Shown here in pieces: positions 63,148 through 64,000 of a stretch of 64,000 bases of DNA (positions are counted from its first letter, which is position 1; every line of letters starts with the position of its first letter). Origin of the DNA: Spartobacteria bacterium UBA695 (GTDB lineage: Bacteria > Verrucomicrobiota > Verrucomicrobiia > Chthoniobacterales > Chthoniobacteraceae); the NCBI GenBank assembly GCA_002298145.1, contig DBMP01000006.1, forward strand, positions 62,001 through 126,000. Reading direction: 5' to 3'. The notes below the pieces were generated by a model that was not told the DNA's origin, searched no databases, and saw only the letters and a list, made by a program, of their open reading frames with translations. Position numbers and translations under genes: made by a program.

Positions 63148-64000
63148 CTACATCCCTTCACGGCCATGTGATCCCGTAAGGTGAAGTTCGGGGCCGATGG
63201 GGACAATCCCCGTTGGGTTGATTTCGTGATGCGTTATATAATAATGCCGTTTGATGTGATCCAGGTTTACAGTCTCGGAAATCCCCGGCTGCTGGTACAG
63301 ATCCATCAGATAGCCTTGCAAGTTGGGATAATCGGCAATGCGCCGGAGGTTACATTTAAAGTGCCCGTAGTAGACGGCATCAAATCGAATCAGAGTGCAA
63401 AAGAGCCGCCAGTCTGCTTCTACAATACGGCCGCCGAACAGGTAGCGTTGCCTAGCCAAGCGCACATCTAGGGTGTCAAGCGCGTCAAAAAGCGCGCGGC
63501 ATGCCCCTTCGTAAGCGGCTTGGGTAGTCGCGAAGCCTGATTTGTAAACGCCGTTATTTACATTCTCGTAGATCCATTGCGCAAGTTGTGTGTGATCGGG
63601 TTCGATGTCGCGCGGAAACAGATCTACGTTGCCAGATCCAACCTCGGCAAAACCATCGTTAAACATACGGCAGATGGCATCCTCGTTATTGTTGACAATT
63701 CTTTTGCTTACCTTGTCCCACAAAACCGGCACGGTTATACGCCCGTTGTAATCCGGATCTGTGGCGGAATAAGCTTCCGATAGATAGGCAAAACCATTCA
63801 CGGGATCAAGGCTGTAACCCGGTCCATCATGGAACGCCCAGCCCCTGTCATCCCTCACCGGATCGACAACCGTCATACCAATGGCGGCTTCAAGGCCTTT
63901 AAGCTTTCGAACGATTACCGTCCGGCTTGCCCAAGGGCACGCCAACGATACGTAAAGGTGATAGCGATTGGCGACGGAGGGAAATGGACCGTCCACCGAA
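63148..64000 (-). CDS. Glutathionyl-hydroquinone reductase-like glutathione transferase (partial, runs off right edge)
   Basis: 284 codons are visible and the frame is open to the window edge. Family members have about 30-45 residues before the first conserved block, so the true start lies outside; a GTG at 63996 is unlikely to be it. The block RYHLYVSLACPWASRTVIVRKLKGLE holds the catalytic Cys of the omega/Xi class (ECM4/YqjG). DYNGRITVPVLWDKVSKRIVNNNEDAICRMFN and EADWRLFCTLIRFDAVYYGHFKCNLRRI are also diagnostic. These enzymes reduce glutathionyl-hydroquinones in the cytoplasm. Convergent with the PL11 relic and not obviously linked to the sugar genes. Confidence 0.9.
   Translation of the reverse strand, partial: SVDGPFPSVANRYHLYVSLACPWASRTVIVRKLKGLEAAIGMTVVDPVRDDRGWAFHDGPGYSLDPVNGFAYLSEAYSATDPDYNGRITVPVLWDKVSKRIVNNNEDAICRMFNDGFAEVGSGNVDLFPRDIEPDHTQLAQWIYENVNNGVYKSGFATTQAAYEGACRALFDALDTLDVRLARQRYLFGGRIVEADWRLFCTLIRFDAVYYGHFKCNLRRIADYPNLQGYLMDLYQQPGISETVNLDHIKRHYYITHHEINPTGIVPIGPELHLTGSHGREGM

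Overview
The window looks like chromosomal DNA of a carbohydrate-degrading member of the Verrucomicrobiota, moderately GC-rich. The strongest clues are two complete 'Verru_Chthon cassettes' (four tandem pilin-like genes known from Verrucomicrobium and Chthoniobacter), three PEP-CTERM surface proteins (two built of autotransporter-type beta-strand repeats), a TolQ-like protein with an N-terminal zinc ribbon, and a dense set of glycoside hydrolases with few glycolytic or informational genes. No exosortase, rRNA, tRNA or CRISPR array was seen.

Layout. 1-2966 (minus): three-gene proton-channel (ExbB/ExbD-like) operon, the last gene running off the left edge. 3026-3760: PEP-CTERM protein. 4136-6894 (plus): secreted acetyl-esterase-like enzyme plus GH39. 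6956-13551 (minus): GH3 behind an overlapping four-gene operon (MDR dehydrogenase, TIM-barrel isomerase, radical SAM/SPASM enzyme, GH57-like enzyme). 13760-17143 (minus): GH106 rhamnosidase-like. 17220-18506: ISL3-type insertion sequence with a frameshifted transposase. 18517-37359 (minus): locus 1, made of SDR, clan-A glycosidase, RraA-like, UxuA, Verru_Chthon D-B-C-A, PEP-CTERM beta-repeat protein, MFS transporter, large unknown secreted protein and GH38 alpha-mannosidase. 37589-39475 (plus): divergent IclR regulator and lactonase. 39889-40633: heavily frameshifted phage-type ATPase pseudogene. 40746-54488 (minus): locus 2, made of MFS, LamG protein, GH71-like enzyme, PEP-CTERM beta-repeat protein and Verru_Chthon D-B-C-A. 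54857-55936: LacI regulator, divergent from 56062-62729 (plus): GH4, beta-helix pectate-lyase-like protein, SGNH esterase and a decayed PL11 rhamnogalacturonan lyase. 63148 to the right edge (minus): glutathionyl-hydroquinone-reductase-like protein, truncated by the window.

How the parts may work together. Locus 1 could encode an oxidative hexose/uronate route. Mannosidases release sugar, the SDR oxidises it, the lactonase opens a lactone, UxuA dehydrates D-mannonate to 2-keto-3-deoxygluconate, and the RraA-like protein may act as an aldolase, all under the IclR protein. The two loci share an architecture: Verru_Chthon pilin-like cassette, beta-repeat PEP-CTERM protein, paralogous MFS sugar symporter and secreted glycosidases. 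This suggests a Verrucomicrobial analogue of polysaccharide-utilisation loci in which a pilin-like machine and a surface-sorted fibrous protein replace the SusC/D pair; that is inference. Two small sequence signals stand out: a 19-nt sequence with a perfect 15-nt palindrome found before iclR and before the locus 1 PEP-CTERM gene, and an ATTAACCC(C/T) motif 9-11 nt before the start codon of all three PEP-CTERM genes.
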